Shown here piece by piece: positions 33,968 to 43,317 of a stretch of 64,000 nucleotides of DNA. The position numbers were made by a program, and so were the translations under genes. This DNA is from Akkermansiaceae bacterium (GTDB lineage Bacteria > Verrucomicrobiota > Verrucomicrobiia > Verrucomicrobiales > Akkermansiaceae): NCBI GenBank assembly GCA_903906515.1, contig CAIVKO010000004.1:17408-81407 (forward strand), in the 5' to 3' direction. A model generated the notes under the pieces. That model saw only the letters and a program-made list of their open reading frames with translations. It did not search any database and had not been told where the DNA came from. The first letter of the stretch is position 1. Each line of letters opens with the position of its first letter.

Positions 33968-36253
33968 CTAACGGGAAAGCGACTGGATCAACTGGAAAGC
34001 TTCCGGAAAATCCCTGCGCAGTTGAAGGGCACGGTTGGCGGCGGAAATCGCTTCGTCACGCCGGCCGATGCGGGCGAGAACGGTGGCGCGGGCGTAGGGG
34101 ATGGCGGCATCCGTCGGATCCGCGGACTCCGCCTTGACCAGCGCTGCAACAGCTTCGTTCGGTTGGTTCATTCCACTGCGGGCCAGACCGAGGTTATACC
34201 ATGCGCGGGCACGGGTGGGATCGAGTTCGACGGTTTTTTCCAGAGCGGCTGCTGACTTCGCGATATCGCCGGTTTCATTGAGGGCGAGAGCGAGCTTGTA
34301 GCGGTATTCCGCCTCACGCGGGTCGAGACGAATGGCATCCTGGAGCGCCTTGATCGCACCTGGGGTATCGCCGGTGGTGCTAAGCATGATGGCGAGGTCG
34401 TGATGGAATGGCGGCGAGTTGGGATCCCAAAGGATGGCTTTGCGGATTTGTTTGATGGCGCTTGCGGCGTCCCCCCGGAGGAAGGCGAATTGGCTGAGTT
34501 GCATCCGCCCGGTGGGTTGGTCGGAGTTGAGGTCGAGCATGTGGACCAGTTCCTTTCCGGCGCGGGAGTTAAGATCGAGCGTGGGAACAAGCGCCCATGC
34601 CGCCGCGATACGGACGGAGCGGGATGGGTCATCCAAAAGCGATTTGATGGCGTTGATCACGGTCGTGTTTTCCTGCCGGGTCTGATAGACAAGGGTGCGG
34701 ACAGCGGCTTCGCGAACGAGCGGACTGGATTGATAGAACTGATCGAGCAGGACGCGCGTCACTTCCGGGTCCATCACCCAGCGGGCGAGGAGGTGACACG
34801 CGGTGGCCTTCCATGCTGGGATTTGCTCGGTTTTGAGCATCCCGATCAAACCTTCACGGGCGGAGTCGTCGCCACGGCGTGCTTGGGCGATCAGGATGGC
34901 ACGGGTGTGGGATGGTCTGAGGAGCCTATCGCCATACCATTCCTTGGAGCTCTTGAGCGCCCAATCCGTGTCTTTGTCGTTGTGACAGCGGTTGCAGGCG
35001 TTGGGGATGCCGAAGTCGATGGTGAGCTGCGGGTTTGGAATGGTGAATCCGTGGTCATGGCGCGGGTGGCGCTGCATGTAAGTGGTGATCGGCATGTGGC
35101 ATCCGGTGCAATCATTGCCCTTGCTGTCCTGCTTGTGATGACCGTGCTGGGTAGGAATGATGAAGGGAGCCGGAGGTTGGGTGCCGCCACCGTGACACTT
35201 CATGCAGAGCGCATTTCCATCTAACAACCTCTTGCCGGTATGGGGGTCGTGACAATCGACACAGCGGATGCCGACGTGGTGCATCCGACTTGATAGAAAC
35301 GAGGTGTATTCGTAGTTTTCATCGCGCACCTGGCCATCCGGATGGTAGGTGTCGGTTTCGTTAGTGACGGTGAGGGAAAAGTGATCGGAAAACAACTCGC
35401 CGGGGATCAGGTCGCCGGTGAGTTCGCCGCGACGGGCGTGGCAGGCTCCGCAGGTATCGAGCATCTGGTCCTTGGAAAACTTGCGGATCGTGGGGTCCTT
35501 GGGTGGATCCACCAGCGGTTTCTTCTTCTGCCAATCCACGTGATCCTTCATCGGCCCGTGACATGCCTCGCAACCGACGGTCATTTCCGCCATCGCGGTG
35601 TGATAGGTATCGGTTTGCGGGTCGTAGTTCTTACGCAGGCGGGTGTTGTGGCAAGCGGCGCACATCGCGTTCCAGTTCATGCCCTGACCGGTCCACGCGC
35701 CCCAGTCGCCAGGATTGCGCTCCTCGTTACCATAAACGTCGAAGAGTTCGTTCTTCTTCGGATCGTAGCTGACATCGCAGGTCTGCAGGCGGTTGCCCGG
35801 CGCGGGGACCAGGAACTGGCGCAGAGGATTGTTGCCGATGATTCTAACAATCGGATACTCGTGCCGCTGGTTGTCGAGGCCGCGGGTGAGGACTTTCACG
35901 AGTCCGGCCGCATCCACGAAGGTCTCGGAGGTGTCCTTGCCGTGAACGAGCGTTTGTTTCGGAGAAAACGCCTTTTCATCCATGTCCATGCGGACATTGC
36001 GTTCGGCGAGGCCGTGGTTGGATTTCTCCCATCCGGCATAAGCCTTTTCATGGCATTCCTTGCACGAGGCAGAGCCGGCGTAGGTAGGGTGAACCTTGTC
36101 ATCTGGAGCAATGACCGACTCGGATTGAGTGGGTTTACCGCTGTTGCCGCCACCTTTAACAGGGGATGACCGGTCTTTCATGGCCAGATAAATCACGGCG
36201 CCGACCCCGAGGGCAAGGATGGGCAATAGGATCGATTTATTGCGGATTTCCAT
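33968..36253 (-). CDS. Eight-heme cytochrome c with C-terminal TPR repeats
   Basis: A 761-residue exported protein with an N-terminal signal anchor (residues 8-25). Eight CxxCH haem-binding motifs lie between residues 60 and 440: CKECH, CAACH, CEACH, CGACH, CVDCH, CMKCH, CTGCH and CNRCH. A HEAT-like helical stretch (about residues 470-590) then leads to tetratricopeptide repeats (about residues 620-750). This is the multiheme cytochrome-plus-TPR architecture common in planctomycetes, verrucomicrobia and deltaproteobacteria. It should sit in the periplasm and carry electrons. The terminal acceptor cannot be told from sequence, and no partner quinol oxidase gene is adjacent. Confidence 0.88.
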   Translation of the reverse strand: MEIRNKSILLPILALGVGAVIYLAMKDRSSPVKGGGNSGKPTQSESVIAPDDKVHPTYAGSASCKECHEKAYAGWEKSNHGLAERNVRMDMDEKAFSPKQTLVHGKDTSETFVDAAGLVKVLTRGLDNQRHEYPIVRIIGNNPLRQFLVPAPGNRLQTCDVSYDPKKNELFDVYGNEERNPGDWGAWTGQGMNWNAMCAACHNTRLRKNYDPQTDTYHTAMAEMTVGCEACHGPMKDHVDWQKKKPLVDPPKDPTIRKFSKDQMLDTCGACHARRGELTGDLIPGELFSDHFSLTVTNETDTYHPDGQVRDENYEYTSFLSSRMHHVGIRCVDCHDPHTGKRLLDGNALCMKCHGGGTQPPAPFIIPTQHGHHKQDSKGNDCTGCHMPITTYMQRHPRHDHGFTIPNPQLTIDFGIPNACNRCHNDKDTDWALKSSKEWYGDRLLRPSHTRAILIAQARRGDDSAREGLIGMLKTEQIPAWKATACHLLARWVMDPEVTRVLLDQFYQSSPLVREAAVRTLVYQTRQENTTVINAIKSLLDDPSRSVRIAAAWALVPTLDLNSRAGKELVHMLDLNSDQPTGRMQLSQFAFLRGDAASAIKQIRKAILWDPNSPPFHHDLAIMLSTTGDTPGAIKALQDAIRLDPREAEYRYKLALALNETGDIAKSAAALEKTVELDPTRARAWYNLGLARSGMNQPNEAVAALVKAESADPTDAAIPYARATVLARIGRRDEAISAANRALQLRRDFPEAFQLIQSLSR

Positions 36254-36369
36254 GAAATTTTGCGATGCGATGAGTCAAGCTGATCGAGACAACGGGGTCA
36301 ACCGGAACCTCAAAGGCCCTTTCTGTCTTGCTTGTCAGTCCCCGGTGAACTAGCGTCCCGCCCCACGCG

Positions 36370-37941
36370 ATGACCGCCAAATCCATATTCCTGTATGACA
36401 CTACGCTGCGTGACGGCACGCAGGGTGAGGGCTTTCAATTGTCCGGCCTCGATAAATTGCGGATTGCCGAGCGCCTCGACGATTTCGGCGTTCACTACAT
36501 CGAAGGCGGGTGGCCGGGCTCGAATCCCAAGGACATCGAATTTTTCCAAGCGGCTAAAAAACTCAATCTCAAGCATGCCAAGCTTGCTGCCTTTGGTTCG
36601 ACACGCCGGGCGGACACGGCGGTGGAGAACGATCCCCAGGTCCAATTGTTACTCGATGCGGAAACCCCTGTGGTCACGATTTTCGGCAAGAGCTGGGAAA
36701 TGCAGGTCACCGAAGTCCTGCGCACCACCGTGGAGGAAAACCGGGCGATGATCCACGATACCGTGGCGCATCTGGTGAAGCACGGCCGCGAAGTGATCTA
36801 CGACGCCGAACATTTCTTCGATGGCTACAAGGACTCTCCAACGCACGCGCTCGATACCTTGGTGGCCGCCGCAGAGGGTGGTGCCTCGTGCCTCGTGCTT
36901 TGTGATACCAACGGCGGCACCCTGCCGTCTGAAATCATGAAAATCTGCCTGGCCGTCACCGCGCGCCTGCCGGGCACACCCATCGGAATCCACACCCACA
37001 ATGATTCCGAACTGGCCGTGGCCAATGCCATGGCTGCGGTGGCCGCCGGAGCCATCCAGATCCAAGGCACCATCAACGGCTACGGCGAACGCACCGGAAA
37101 TTGCAACCTTACGTCCGTCATCCCCATCCTCCAACTGAAGATGGGAATTCCCGTGGTTCCCCACCTCGGAAAACTCCGCGATCTCTCGTATTACGTCGAC
37201 GAGGTTTCTAACAACCCGCATTTCGCCCGTGCGCCGTTCGTCGGTCGCACGGCCTTCGCCCACAAGGGCGGCATGCACGTCAATGCGGTGCAGAAGATCG
37301 CCCGCAGTTACGAGCACATCGAGCCGACCAGCGTTGGCAACGAACAAACCATCCTCGTTTCAGAACTCAGCGGCCAAGCCAACATCCTGATCAAAGCGGA
37401 TGAACTCGGACTGCCGCTGGAAAAAGGATCTCCACAGGCCATGGCCGTGCTCAAACGCGTCAAAGAACTGGAAAACTCCGGCTACTCTTATGAAGCCGCC
37501 GGTGGATCACTCGAACTCCTGATCCGCCGCGAACTGGGCAACTACAAACCCTCCTTTGTTCTCAATGAATATCACACCAGCTTCCGCCAATACAGCGACG
37601 GCCACCCGCCGGTTTGCGAGGCCACGGTGAAACTCTCGGTGGATGGAACTACGGAACTCGTCATCGCCGCCGGACGCGGCGTGGTCAACTCGCTTGACCT
37701 CGCACTGCGCAAGGCACTGCTGCCTTTCTACCCGGAAATCTCGGAGATTTCACTCGTCGATTATAAGGTCCGTATCATCGAAGGTCACGATGCCACCGCC
37801 TCCAAAACCCGCGTACTGGTCGTCACCTCCGACGGCCACAATGATTGGGGAACCGTGGGCGTCTCGGAAAACATCATCGAAGCAAGCTGGCTCGCCCTCG
37901 TCGATGGCATCGATCTCTTTCTCCAGCGCCGTAACGCCTGA
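36370..37941 (+). CDS. cimA: (R)-citramalate synthase
   Basis: A 523-residue protein of the DRE-TIM metallolyase superfamily. The N-terminal YDTTLRDGTQGEGF holds the Arg-Asp catalytic pair, and HTHNDSELAVAN supplies the metal-binding histidines. The C-terminal half is the LeuA-type regulatory dimer domain. The TQGEGF form after the DGT and the overall length favour CimA over LeuA. It condenses pyruvate with acetyl-CoA to citramalate, the start of a threonine-independent route to isoleucine. An ilvA gene later in the window provides the alternative entry. Confidence 0.93.
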   Translation: MTAKSIFLYDTTLRDGTQGEGFQLSGLDKLRIAERLDDFGVHYIEGGWPGSNPKDIEFFQAAKKLNLKHAKLAAFGSTRRADTAVENDPQVQLLLDAETPVVTIFGKSWEMQVTEVLRTTVEENRAMIHDTVAHLVKHGREVIYDAEHFFDGYKDSPTHALDTLVAAAEGGASCLVLCDTNGGTLPSEIMKICLAVTARLPGTPIGIHTHNDSELAVANAMAAVAAGAIQIQGTINGYGERTGNCNLTSVIPILQLKMGIPVVPHLGKLRDLSYYVDEVSNNPHFARAPFVGRTAFAHKGGMHVNAVQKIARSYEHIEPTSVGNEQTILVSELSGQANILIKADELGLPLEKGSPQAMAVLKRVKELENSGYSYEAAGGSLELLIRRELGNYKPSFVLNEYHTSFRQYSDGHPPVCEATVKLSVDGTTELVIAAGRGVVNSLDLALRKALLPFYPEISEISLVDYKVRIIEGHDATASKTRVLVVTSDGHNDWGTVGVSENIIEASWLALVDGIDLFLQRRNA

Positions 37942-38052
37942 CGCGGCGAGGGTCGGAATCACGCACTTCCCGTCTCACCGAAGCAAACCTTCCACCTTGC
38001 CTTTCGACTCCGGCATCTCCAGCCTTCAGGCAGTCAAACACCTTCAACGCCC

Positions 38053-38253
38053 ATGAGAATCTTCCATTACACCGTTTACCGGGAAGATGACGACTTCGTC
38101 GTCCAGTGCCTTGACTTTGACGTCTCAAGCTTCGGGTCCACCGAAAAGGAAGCCATCCGCAACCTCAGAGAAGCCATCGAACTCTATCTTGAAGACCTTC
38201 CGCCCAACGAGCACATCACCAACGTCACTGTGGGAGAACTCGCCATCGCATGA
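38053..38253 (+). CDS. HicB-like antitoxin
   Basis: A 66-residue protein with the partial RNase H-like fold of HicB. It opens YTVYREDDDFVVQCLDFDVSSFG, then EAIRNLREAIELYLED. HicB antitoxins bind and mask the HicA mRNA interferase. There is no C-terminal DNA-binding domain, as in many short HicB proteins. The expected partner directly downstream is reduced to a fragment (see next entry), so this antitoxin looks orphaned. Confidence 0.8.
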   Translation: MRIFHYTVYREDDDFVVQCLDFDVSSFGSTEKEAIRNLREAIELYLEDLPPNEHITNVTVGELAIA

Positions 38254-38326
38254 ACTAAGGACATCCCATCGGAACCGTGCGCTCCATGATCCGCCAAAGT
38301 GGGCTAAATTCCGAACTCTTCGAATG
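38254..38326 (+). pseudogene. Remnant of hicA toxin (C-terminal tail)
   Basis: Right after hicB, translation in two frames gives TKDIPS and then, after a one-base shift, GTVRSMIRQSGLN followed by a stop at 38324-38326. This matches the C-terminal helix region of HicA toxins (KDIPxGTLRSILRQAGL). Only about 24 residues remain, the dsRBD-like fold with its active-site histidine is missing, and a frameshift splits what is left. The identification depends on a short match and the position next to hicB. Confidence 0.5.
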
Positions 38327-38497
38327 ATCCCTACGAAACAACGTGGTTGTCCCGGCGAAGCACAGCGAAGCCGAACGAATACAAACGCTACTTCTCCCGC
38401 CCTCTCATGGAAGAACTACAAGATCGTTGAGGTCAGGCCATTAACACACTGATTTTGTCATTTTTTGCACATTGACCCCGTTTTTCAACTTAATCTC

Positions 38498-38767
38498 ATG
38501 TCCAAATTCATGTTAGAAGTTCAACGCAGTAGCTATGGAGGAAAAAACGCAAAAAAGTTTACCGAGCATATGGCATACAACCGTGACGCTGATTTGATTA
38601 AAAATTACCTCAACAAGCAGATTAAAAATGGAAAAACAGGGACTTTTCTCTATGCTCATATCGCTCACGAGGTTGGATTAAGTCGTGAGCGCGTTGCAGA
38701 GCTTCTCTTTTCGATTGATTGTGGCAGCAATGGTTTCACTATTAGAAATGAAGGAAATCAACTTTAA
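38498..38767 (+). CDS. Small AT-rich hypothetical protein
   Basis: 89 residues from the ATG at 38498; the ORF-track TTG start adds 11 residues. Predicted helical and basic. The second half (GTFLYAHIAHEVGLSRERVAELLFSI) has the look of a winged or plain helix-turn-helix. Base composition is clearly more AT-rich than the surrounding core genes, pointing to recent acquisition. No family recognised. Confidence 0.55.
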   Translation: MSKFMLEVQRSSYGGKNAKKFTEHMAYNRDADLIKNYLNKQIKNGKTGTFLYAHIAHEVGLSRERVAELLFSIDCGSNGFTIRNEGNQL

Positions 38768-38822
38768 GCTTGCTTGCTAAACGCAGACTAATACCCACTC
38801 GAAGCCAGAGATCTCGAAGAGA

Positions 38823-39446
38823 ATGAGCTATTACTATATATCTGATGGAACCGAGGTGACCGGACCTTATTCACTTGAAGAAATTCAACGGGACCTTTTC
38901 AGCGGGTTAATTTCTCAATCATCACAAGTTTGTGCGGAAGGAACGCAAACTTGGTTGTCTCTCGATTCTCTAATAGAACCAGCCCAGATATCAACGCCAT
39001 CTACGCATCGATTAGCACAAGACGAGACGCCTACGTTACTCGGAGAAAGCAATAGAATTTTGACGAAGCTTCATTATTCTTACATCGACAAAATATTCAA
39101 GAAAGAGAGAGGTCCGTATGAACCGGAACTCCTCGCACATGCTTGGTTCAACAATCGGATTTCGAGAGAATCCATGATCCACATCCAAGAATTGGACCAG
39201 ATGGTCCCTCTATGGATGATTCCTGATTTTAGTTTGGTGCGCGCTATTCGACGCAAAAAGTGGAGACATCTGCTGATTACTGCAGCAATTGCCTTTCCCA
39301 TTGTAATAATGATGGCAAAGTGTGTTAGTGATGTGGGATATTCAGTTCCCGACACAAAAAGAGAACGTAGAGCAAAACAGTTTTTCTCGGATCCAGATAA
39401 TCGAGATTACTACAATGAATATATGCGTGAAAAGCGCCGGGAATGA
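38823..39446 (+). CDS. GYF_2 (DUF4339) domain protein with C-terminal transmembrane helix
   Basis: A 207-residue protein. Residues 2-50 match the bacterial GYF_2 domain (YYISDGTEVTGPYSLEEIQ, then TWLSLDSL), a small module presumed to bind proline-rich or other peptides. A helical middle is followed by one transmembrane helix (about residues 148-165) and a charged tail. Composition is AT-rich like the preceding small gene. It lies between the hic remnant and a restriction-modification pair, so it belongs to the accessory segment. A role in defence is speculative. Confidence 0.65.
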   Translation: MSYYYISDGTEVTGPYSLEEIQRDLFSGLISQSSQVCAEGTQTWLSLDSLIEPAQISTPSTHRLAQDETPTLLGESNRILTKLHYSYIDKIFKKERGPYEPELLAHAWFNNRISRESMIHIQELDQMVPLWMIPDFSLVRAIRRKKWRHLLITAAIAFPIVIMMAKCVSDVGYSVPDTKRERRAKQFFSDPDNRDYYNEYMREKRRE

Positions 39447-39582
39447 ATGCGGATTTTACATGTAGCTTTCATGGACGGGTTCAAGCCTCTCTGGGGGCAT
39501 TCCTGCTATCGTATCATTTACCCTGCTTCCCCTCCCCAAAATTCCTTATTGACAATCACTCAAAAACTGTTCAAGTGAACCC

Positions 39583-41163
39583 ATGATCTCCCCATCCACA
39601 TCCCAAGTTCTCGCAATGGCCGATTCCAGCGGCTGGCGAAGCTGTGTGGAGAAGACTCGGGAAGAGCGGAATGAAGCCGGGCAGTTCTTCACCCCGCCTC
39701 CTATTGCGCGCTTTCTGGCCGGGTGGTTTCACGAAAAGGGTCTCAACCGGCGCTCGTTGCATCTTCTCGATCCCGGAGCGGGCGGAGGAGCTCTGACAGC
39801 GGCAGTGGTGGACCGGGTGACGGCCTTGCGTGCGGAGGGATCCTTGCCCTTACTAGGGGAAGTCACCCTTGAGGCATGGGAAATGGATACGGCCTTCATT
39901 CCCGCCCTGCGGAAGAACCTTGCGGCATGCGCGTCGGTTTTGGAACGAGGCGGCATTCGAGTAAAGATCGATCTCCGGCAAGGAAGCTACATCGAAGGAG
40001 CCGTGGCAGCGTTGGATGGAGGTCTTTTTGGCGACTCGGGCCCGCCGACAGTCACCCATGCGATTCTCAATCCTCCTTATCGCAAGATTGCCACCCGCTC
40101 ACGAGAGCGCATGTTGCTGAACTCGCTCGGCATGGAGACATCGAACCTCTATGCCGCTTTCGTCTGGTTTGCCTTGCGCCAACTCGTCGATGGCGGCGAA
40201 CTTTCCGCCATTACTCCGCGTAGCTTCTGCAACGGCCCCTACTTTCGCGACTTCCGCCGCGATTTGGTGGAGAAATCCACTTTCCACAGGGTTCACCTAT
40301 TTGAGTCCCGCACCGAGGCCTTCGGTCGCGATGAGGTATTGCAGGAGAATATCCTGTTTCACTTGAGCCGGAGCAACCGCAAGCAACCGGTGATCCAGGT
40401 GTCAACGGGTAGCTTGGACTGCCCGATTGAAATCAAGGTTCCAGCGGATCGTTTTGTTTGCGCGGATGATCCCGAGAAAGTCATCCACCTCGCCACCGGG
40501 ACCGATGCAAATAAAATCCGGGATTTCATCCACAGACTTCCATGCCGACTGGAAGAACTCGCACTGGAAGTTTCGACGGGACCAGTCGTTGATTTCCGGA
40601 TGAAGTCTTCGTTGGCCCAACGGCTGGGTGATCATGAAGTGCCTCTGCTTTATCCGCACTCGATCAAAGCAGGTCGGGTGAACCCTCCTCTTGGCGACGC
40701 ATCTGGTTACGGCGGCGCCAGGATTGGAAAAAAACCCGTAGCAATCACAGTCAACGACGAAACCCGCCGTTGGTTAATACCTGCCGCCCGCTTTGTCCTC
40801 ATCAAACGATTTTCCTCAAAGGAAGAGAAACGCCGCCTTGTTGCCGGAGTGCTTCATCCGTCCGACTTCCCTGAGGGATTACTCGGACTCGAAAACCACT
40901 TGAATTTCTTTCACCGCAAACGTGCCGGGCTATCCGTCGCCTTGGCGAAGGGTCTGTGCCGCTTTCTCAACTCCTCCGTGGCAGATCGGTATTTCCGCCA
41001 GTTCAATGGACACACCCAGGTCAACGCCACGGACCTGCGGGCATTCCGTTACCCGGATTCCGCCAGCATGGAACAACTGGGAAAAGTCTCACTGGATGAT
41101 AGTGACCAGACAGCCATCGATCTTGCAATGACGAGACTCCTTGGTGCACCCTCCTTCGCATGA
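39583..41163 (+). CDS. BsuBI/PstI-type N6-adenine DNA methyltransferase
   Basis: A 526-residue methyltransferase. The N-terminal GQFFTPPPIARFLAGW segment is typical of class I N6-adenine enzymes of the Eco57I/PstI type. Motif I is LLDPGAGGGALT (about residue 62) and the catalytic motif IV is NPPY (about residue 163). The C-terminal half would be the target recognition domain. Its stop overlaps the start of a BsuBI/PstI-family endonuclease, so the two form a type II restriction-modification pair. Characterised family members recognise CTGCAG; whether this one does cannot be read from sequence. Confidence 0.88.
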   Translation: MISPSTSQVLAMADSSGWRSCVEKTREERNEAGQFFTPPPIARFLAGWFHEKGLNRRSLHLLDPGAGGGALTAAVVDRVTALRAEGSLPLLGEVTLEAWEMDTAFIPALRKNLAACASVLERGGIRVKIDLRQGSYIEGAVAALDGGLFGDSGPPTVTHAILNPPYRKIATRSRERMLLNSLGMETSNLYAAFVWFALRQLVDGGELSAITPRSFCNGPYFRDFRRDLVEKSTFHRVHLFESRTEAFGRDEVLQENILFHLSRSNRKQPVIQVSTGSLDCPIEIKVPADRFVCADDPEKVIHLATGTDANKIRDFIHRLPCRLEELALEVSTGPVVDFRMKSSLAQRLGDHEVPLLYPHSIKAGRVNPPLGDASGYGGARIGKKPVAITVNDETRRWLIPAARFVLIKRFSSKEEKRRLVAGVLHPSDFPEGLLGLENHLNFFHRKRAGLSVALAKGLCRFLNSSVADRYFRQFNGHTQVNATDLRAFRYPDSASMEQLGKVSLDDSDQTAIDLAMTRLLGAPSFA

Positions 41164-42116
41164 CCATGAAAACTGCTGCGGCCAAGCGAGTGAAAGAGGC
41201 CTTGGAGGTTCTAATCGCCGTCGGAATTCCACGGGAGCAGCAGAACGAACGCTCTGCCCTAACTCTGCTCGCCCTCGCTGATATTCGACCACGCATACCA
41301 TGGAAATCCGCCAGTGTTCCTCTCCGTCGAATCACCGAAATGATGGACTGGATGCGCGATCATTACGACGTCCGCTATGCCCCGAACACCCGGGAAACCA
41401 TTCGGCGTCAAACGGTTCACCAGTTCGTCCAACACGGCCTGCTCATTGAAAATCCCGACAAGCTGGATAGGCCGATCAACAGCCCCAAGTGGTGCTACCA
41501 GCTTTCCGGGGAAGCCTTGAAACTGCTTCAAACCGTTGGATCAACGGCCTTCAAGAAACAACTTCAGCAGTTCCGCAAGAACCCTGCGGCAAGCGCTCTA
41601 CAAGCCCGGCACCGTGATCTTCCACGCGAAACCGTCTGCATGCCAGATGGTGCGACCATCCAACTTTCCGCAGGAGGACAGAATGCCTTGATCCGCGCCA
41701 TCGTGGAGGAATTTACACCGCGCTTCGTCCGGGGCCCGCAGGTTCTCTTGCTTGGCGATGCCGCGAATAAAGAAATCATCAGCAACGATGAGTCCCTTGC
41801 GGAACTGGGTGTTGCTCTTCCAAAACGAGGCAAAGCCCCAGATGTTCTGATTTACGATTCCGAAAACGATTGGCTGTTTATCATCGAGGCAGTCACCTCT
41901 CATGGCCCAATCGATCAAAAACGCAAGAACGAACTAACCGATCTCTTTTCCTCAGCTCGGCCGGGCCTGGTTTTCGTCACCGCATTCATCGACCACAAGA
42001 CTTATAGCAAATACCATGTTTCAATTGCATGGGAAACAGAAGCATGGGTCGCCGAAACTCCGGATCACATGCTTCATCGCAACGGCTGCCGTTTTCTCGG
42101 CCCCTACCCCGCATGA
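41160..42116 (+). CDS. BsuBI/PstI family restriction endonuclease
   Basis: A 318-residue protein. The N-terminal part carries the family run YAPNTRETIRRQTVHQFVQ followed by LDRPINSPKWCYQL. The C-terminal half contains PD-(D/E)xK-like elements (PDVLIYDSENDWLFIIEAVTSHGPID) with the candidate metal-binding Asp and Glu and the downstream lysine in QKRK. It is co-translated with the methyltransferase (ATGA overlap). It appears intact, so this is probably an active type II system, in contrast to the broken type I loci in the same window. Confidence 0.88.
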   Translation: MTMKTAAAKRVKEALEVLIAVGIPREQQNERSALTLLALADIRPRIPWKSASVPLRRITEMMDWMRDHYDVRYAPNTRETIRRQTVHQFVQHGLLIENPDKLDRPINSPKWCYQLSGEALKLLQTVGSTAFKKQLQQFRKNPAASALQARHRDLPRETVCMPDGATIQLSAGGQNALIRAIVEEFTPRFVRGPQVLLLGDAANKEIISNDESLAELGVALPKRGKAPDVLIYDSENDWLFIIEAVTSHGPIDQKRKNELTDLFSSARPGLVFVTAFIDHKTYSKYHVSIAWETEAWVAETPDHMLHRNGCRFLGPYPA

Positions 42117-42146
42117 TTTTCAATTCACCCGCCTCAACCATTCATC

Positions 42147-43313
42147 ATGCACAGCCGGACTCTACGGATCCTCCTTTCCGGAATCATGCTTGCTTCAGCC
42201 CTGCCCGTCGCCGCGCGGACATGGACGACTTCGATCGGACGCACCTTCGAAGCGGAATTCGTCAGCATGGATGGCAACGGTGCGACCTTCATGTTTTCGG
42301 ACGGTCGGAAATTCACCATGCCCGTCGCCGAGCTGAGCGCCGCCGATCAGGCACAACTCAAGGGTGGAGGACCGGGCGTCGCGGCAGAGGCGGTCGCCGC
42401 AAGTTTCGGACGGCCATGGCCACGGGAAATCCGCCTTGATGGCCCGGTCGCCTGCAAAATCATCTCGGAGGATCCCGCCAAAAAACAATACATCTACGAA
42501 AGTCCGGGTTACCGCTTTACCTGCGACGCCAGGGTGACGGATGACGCGCTGAGAAACTTCGCCGTCATGTTTGAGGCGACCCGTAAATACGCCAAAGCCC
42601 TTCCCCTATCGATGGGTGGCGGGGCTGGTGCCGATGGTCGGCTGGACATCCGGTTGTTCGGCACCCGCGAGGCCTATACTGCAGCGGGCGGACAACCCGG
42701 AAGCGGCGGATTTTTCACCCGTGGAGCCGTGTTCGTGCCGATGGAAAGTCTCGGACTCAAGAACGTGGGAACAGGATACAGCCTTGATACCAAGCGTCAC
42801 AACAAGGTGCTGGTTCACGAACTCGCGCACCAGCTCACACCTAACAGCTATTTTGTTCCCGGGGCGCAAGGATGGTTCAGCGAGGGACTGGCGGAATATA
42901 TTTCCATCACTCCCTATAACTGGGGATACTTCAGCCCGGATATTTATGGCAATATCGTCAAGGCCTACGCCACCGCACGGGGGGCTGACGGAACCGGAGG
43001 CCGTGGAATCGGCATCGAAATCGCCGCACCGAAACTCCATTCCTTTTTGCTCATGCCCTACGGCGAATTTTCCGGGCTCAACGCGAATTTCAACTATGCT
43101 CTCGGGTTGCTGGTGACGCATTATTTCTTCCACATGGAGGATGGCGGCAAAGCAACCCGCATCAGAAAATTCCTGCAAGGGCTTCAAGCCGGCCAGCAAG
43201 GGGAAGCTGCCCTGTTGCCACTGCTCGGCGGCGGCAACTACGAAAAACTGGAAGGCGAAATCACCACCGCATGGGCACGTATGGGCGTGAACATCCACTT
43301 CGGCACCCACTGA
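42147..43313 (+). CDS. Exported SHD1-domain metallopeptidase-like protein
   Basis: A 388-residue protein with a signal peptide (cleavage near ALPVAA-R). Residues 24-70 form an SHD1-like domain (WTTSIGRTFEAEFVSMDG, then MPVAELSAAD), common at the N-terminus of exported planctomycete and verrucomicrobial proteins. The second part contains a gluzincin-type zinc site: HELAHQ (about residue 228) and the downstream EGLAEYI glutamate about 20 residues later. This resembles DUF1570-type peptidases. Probably a periplasmic or surface zinc protease of unknown substrate. Confidence 0.82.
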   Translation: MHSRTLRILLSGIMLASALPVAARTWTTSIGRTFEAEFVSMDGNGATFMFSDGRKFTMPVAELSAADQAQLKGGGPGVAAEAVAASFGRPWPREIRLDGPVACKIISEDPAKKQYIYESPGYRFTCDARVTDDALRNFAVMFEATRKYAKALPLSMGGGAGADGRLDIRLFGTREAYTAAGGQPGSGGFFTRGAVFVPMESLGLKNVGTGYSLDTKRHNKVLVHELAHQLTPNSYFVPGAQGWFSEGLAEYISITPYNWGYFSPDIYGNIVKAYATARGADGTGGRGIGIEIAAPKLHSFLLMPYGEFSGLNANFNYALGLLVTHYFFHMEDGGKATRIRKFLQGLQAGQQGEAALLPLLGGGNYEKLEGEITTAWARMGVNIHFGTH

Positions 43314-43317
43314 TATC

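Noticed and set aside
38087-38452. 121-residue ORF overlapping hicB and the hicA relic
   Set aside because: Frame-shifted reading of hicB with low-complexity composition; no protein-like features.
39549-39571. Promoter (TTGACA) before the type II methyltransferase gene
   Set aside because: A -35-like hexamer is present, but no acceptable -10 lies at the right distance.
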